Of a stretch of DNA of 64,000 nucleotides, positions 63,203-64,000 are shown piece by piece; the first letter of the stretch is position 1, and each line of letters starts with the position of its first letter. The position numbers were made by a program, and so were the translations under genes. The notes under the pieces are model-generated. The model saw only the letters and a list, made by a program, of their open reading frames with translations, was not told the DNA's origin and did not search any database. Source of the DNA: Paenibacillus kyungheensis (GTDB lineage: Bacteria; Bacillota; Bacilli; Paenibacillales; Paenibacillaceae). Location: contig NZ_CP117416.1 of assembly GCF_028606985.1 (NCBI RefSeq), positions 1,898,001 to 1,962,000 of the forward strand. The letters run 5' to 3'.

Positions 63203-64000
63203 ATGAATGAGAAATTAGTATGGCTTGGACTATGTGAAGCTTCTGGAATAGGTTGGAAAAGAATGAGCGATATATTACAGAACCATGTAGATCTGCGCGA
63301 ACTGCCGGAATGGGATGCCGGAAGCTGGCGTGGATTAGGCATGCCTGAAAAAGTTGCTCAATCTTTACCACAGCAGTTACAACCGGAATATCTGATGTCC
63401 AAAATGAAGAAGTATAAAGATCAAGGGATTCATATTATTACTATGCTAGATGAAGAGTATCCTACTTTAATGAAGGAAACTTTTCAACCACCCTGGATCT
63501 TATATGCTAAAGGAAGATTAGAATTATTATCGAGCTTCTGTATAGGCATGGTTGGAACAAGGGTTCCGACAGCTTATGGTCGTAAAGTTGGTGAGTTACT
63601 TGCTGGTGAAATGGCAGAACGTGGTGTTACGATAGTAAGCGGGATGGCTCGAGGAATAGATAGTGTCTGTCACGATGCAGCGCTTAGAGTAAATGGATCA
63701 ACGATCGCAGTACTAGGTACAGCTATTGATATGATTTATCCAGCGGAAAATCGTTCACTGTATCATCGAATAGCAGATCAAGGATTGATTTTGTCCGAGT
63801 ATCCAATAGGAACCAAATCTTCGCCAGGTCTATTTCCACAGCGTAATCGAATTATATCGGGGCTTTCCTATGGCTCTGTTGTTGTCGAAGCAGATGCTAG
63901 AAGTGGATCGTTAATTACAGCCGATTTTGCGATGGAACAGAATCGTGATGTATTTGCTGTACCGGGTCCGATCACTTCTCCCAAAAGTCAGGGTACACTT
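63203..64000 (+). CDS. dprA: DNA-processing protein DprA, N-terminal part (truncated by window edge)
   Basis: The first 266 residues of DprA/Smf: an N-terminal SAM-like helical region (about 1-65) and the Rossmann-like domain (about 85-266). Motifs seen are GTRVPTAYGRKVG, SGMARGIDSVCHDAAL, FPQRNRIISGLSYG and RSGSLITADFAME. It protects incoming single-stranded DNA and loads RecA in transformation. AAAAGGAG precedes ATG 63203. The frame is open to the window end, so the C-terminal winged helix is not visible. The sucC-sucD-dprA order is standard for Bacillales. Confidence 0.95.
   Translation, partial: MNEKLVWLGLCEASGIGWKRMSDILQNHVDLRELPEWDAGSWRGLGMPEKVAQSLPQQLQPEYLMSKMKKYKDQGIHIITMLDEEYPTLMKETFQPPWILYAKGRLELLSSFCIGMVGTRVPTAYGRKVGELLAGEMAERGVTIVSGMARGIDSVCHDAALRVNGSTIAVLGTAIDMIYPAENRSLYHRIADQGLILSEYPIGTKSSPGLFPQRNRIISGLSYGSVVVEADARSGSLITADFAMEQNRDVFAVPGPITSPKSQGTL

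Overview
The window is chromosomal DNA of a low-GC Gram-positive bacterium, most likely Paenibacillus or a close relative. The housekeeping half follows the Bacillales order rsmD-coaD-sepM-ylbM-ylbN-rpmF-fapR-plsX-fab genes-acpP-rnc-smc-ftsY-ylxM-ffh-rpsP-khpA-rimM-trmD-rplS-lepB-rbgA-rnhB-ylqG/ylqH-yraN-yifB and, after an interruption, sucC-sucD-dprA. Strong AGGAGG-type ribosome binding sites, a FapR operator and hairpin-plus-T-run terminators fit Firmicutes. The genus is an inference; no rRNA or tRNA gene was seen.

Region 1 (1-9.4 kb) is a purine catabolism cluster. It holds the end of pucG, a gamma-glutamyltransferase-like Ntn hydrolase resembling oxamate amidohydrolase HpxW, an aminohydrolase of the guanine/adenosine deaminase type, and the five xanthine dehydrogenase genes in the same order as pucABCDE of Bacillus subtilis. 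Together they suggest guanine/xanthine oxidation to urate, with a late branch through oxalurate and oxamate. Region 2 (9.9-20.1 kb) is a carbohydrate block: an APH-fold kinase, tagaturonate reductase and altronate dehydratase (galacturonate use), a GH42 beta-galactosidase divergent from an AraC-type regulator, an alpha/beta hydrolase esterase, an Axe2-like acetylxylan esterase and an SMP-30 lactonase. It is followed by a YjfB-type small protein and a secreted NucB-type DNase.

Region 3 (21.5-51.3 kb) is the conserved core: CoA and fatty-acid synthesis under FapR, chromosome condensation (smc), the SRP pathway (ylxM, ffh, ftsY), ribosomal proteins and ribosome or tRNA maturation factors, signal peptidase, RNase HII, and the flagellar-like orphan pair ylqG/ylqH.

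Region 4 (51.4-60.5 kb) interrupts the expected neighbourhood between yifB and sucC and looks accessory. It carries an FAD monooxygenase with a divergent TetR regulator, a GH18-type glycosidase, a complete plasmid-type Rep_3 initiator gene, and a 12-member iteron array with a 22-bp period between rep and a divergent sulfite-oxidase-fold gene. It also has a small membrane protein, a lipoprotein and a divergent ohr/ohrR pair. A decayed copy of the rep 3' end lies on the other side of the GH18 gene. This apparently integrated or domesticated theta-type replicon is the most unusual thing in the window. Region 5 (60.8-64 kb) returns to the core with sucC, sucD and the start of dprA.
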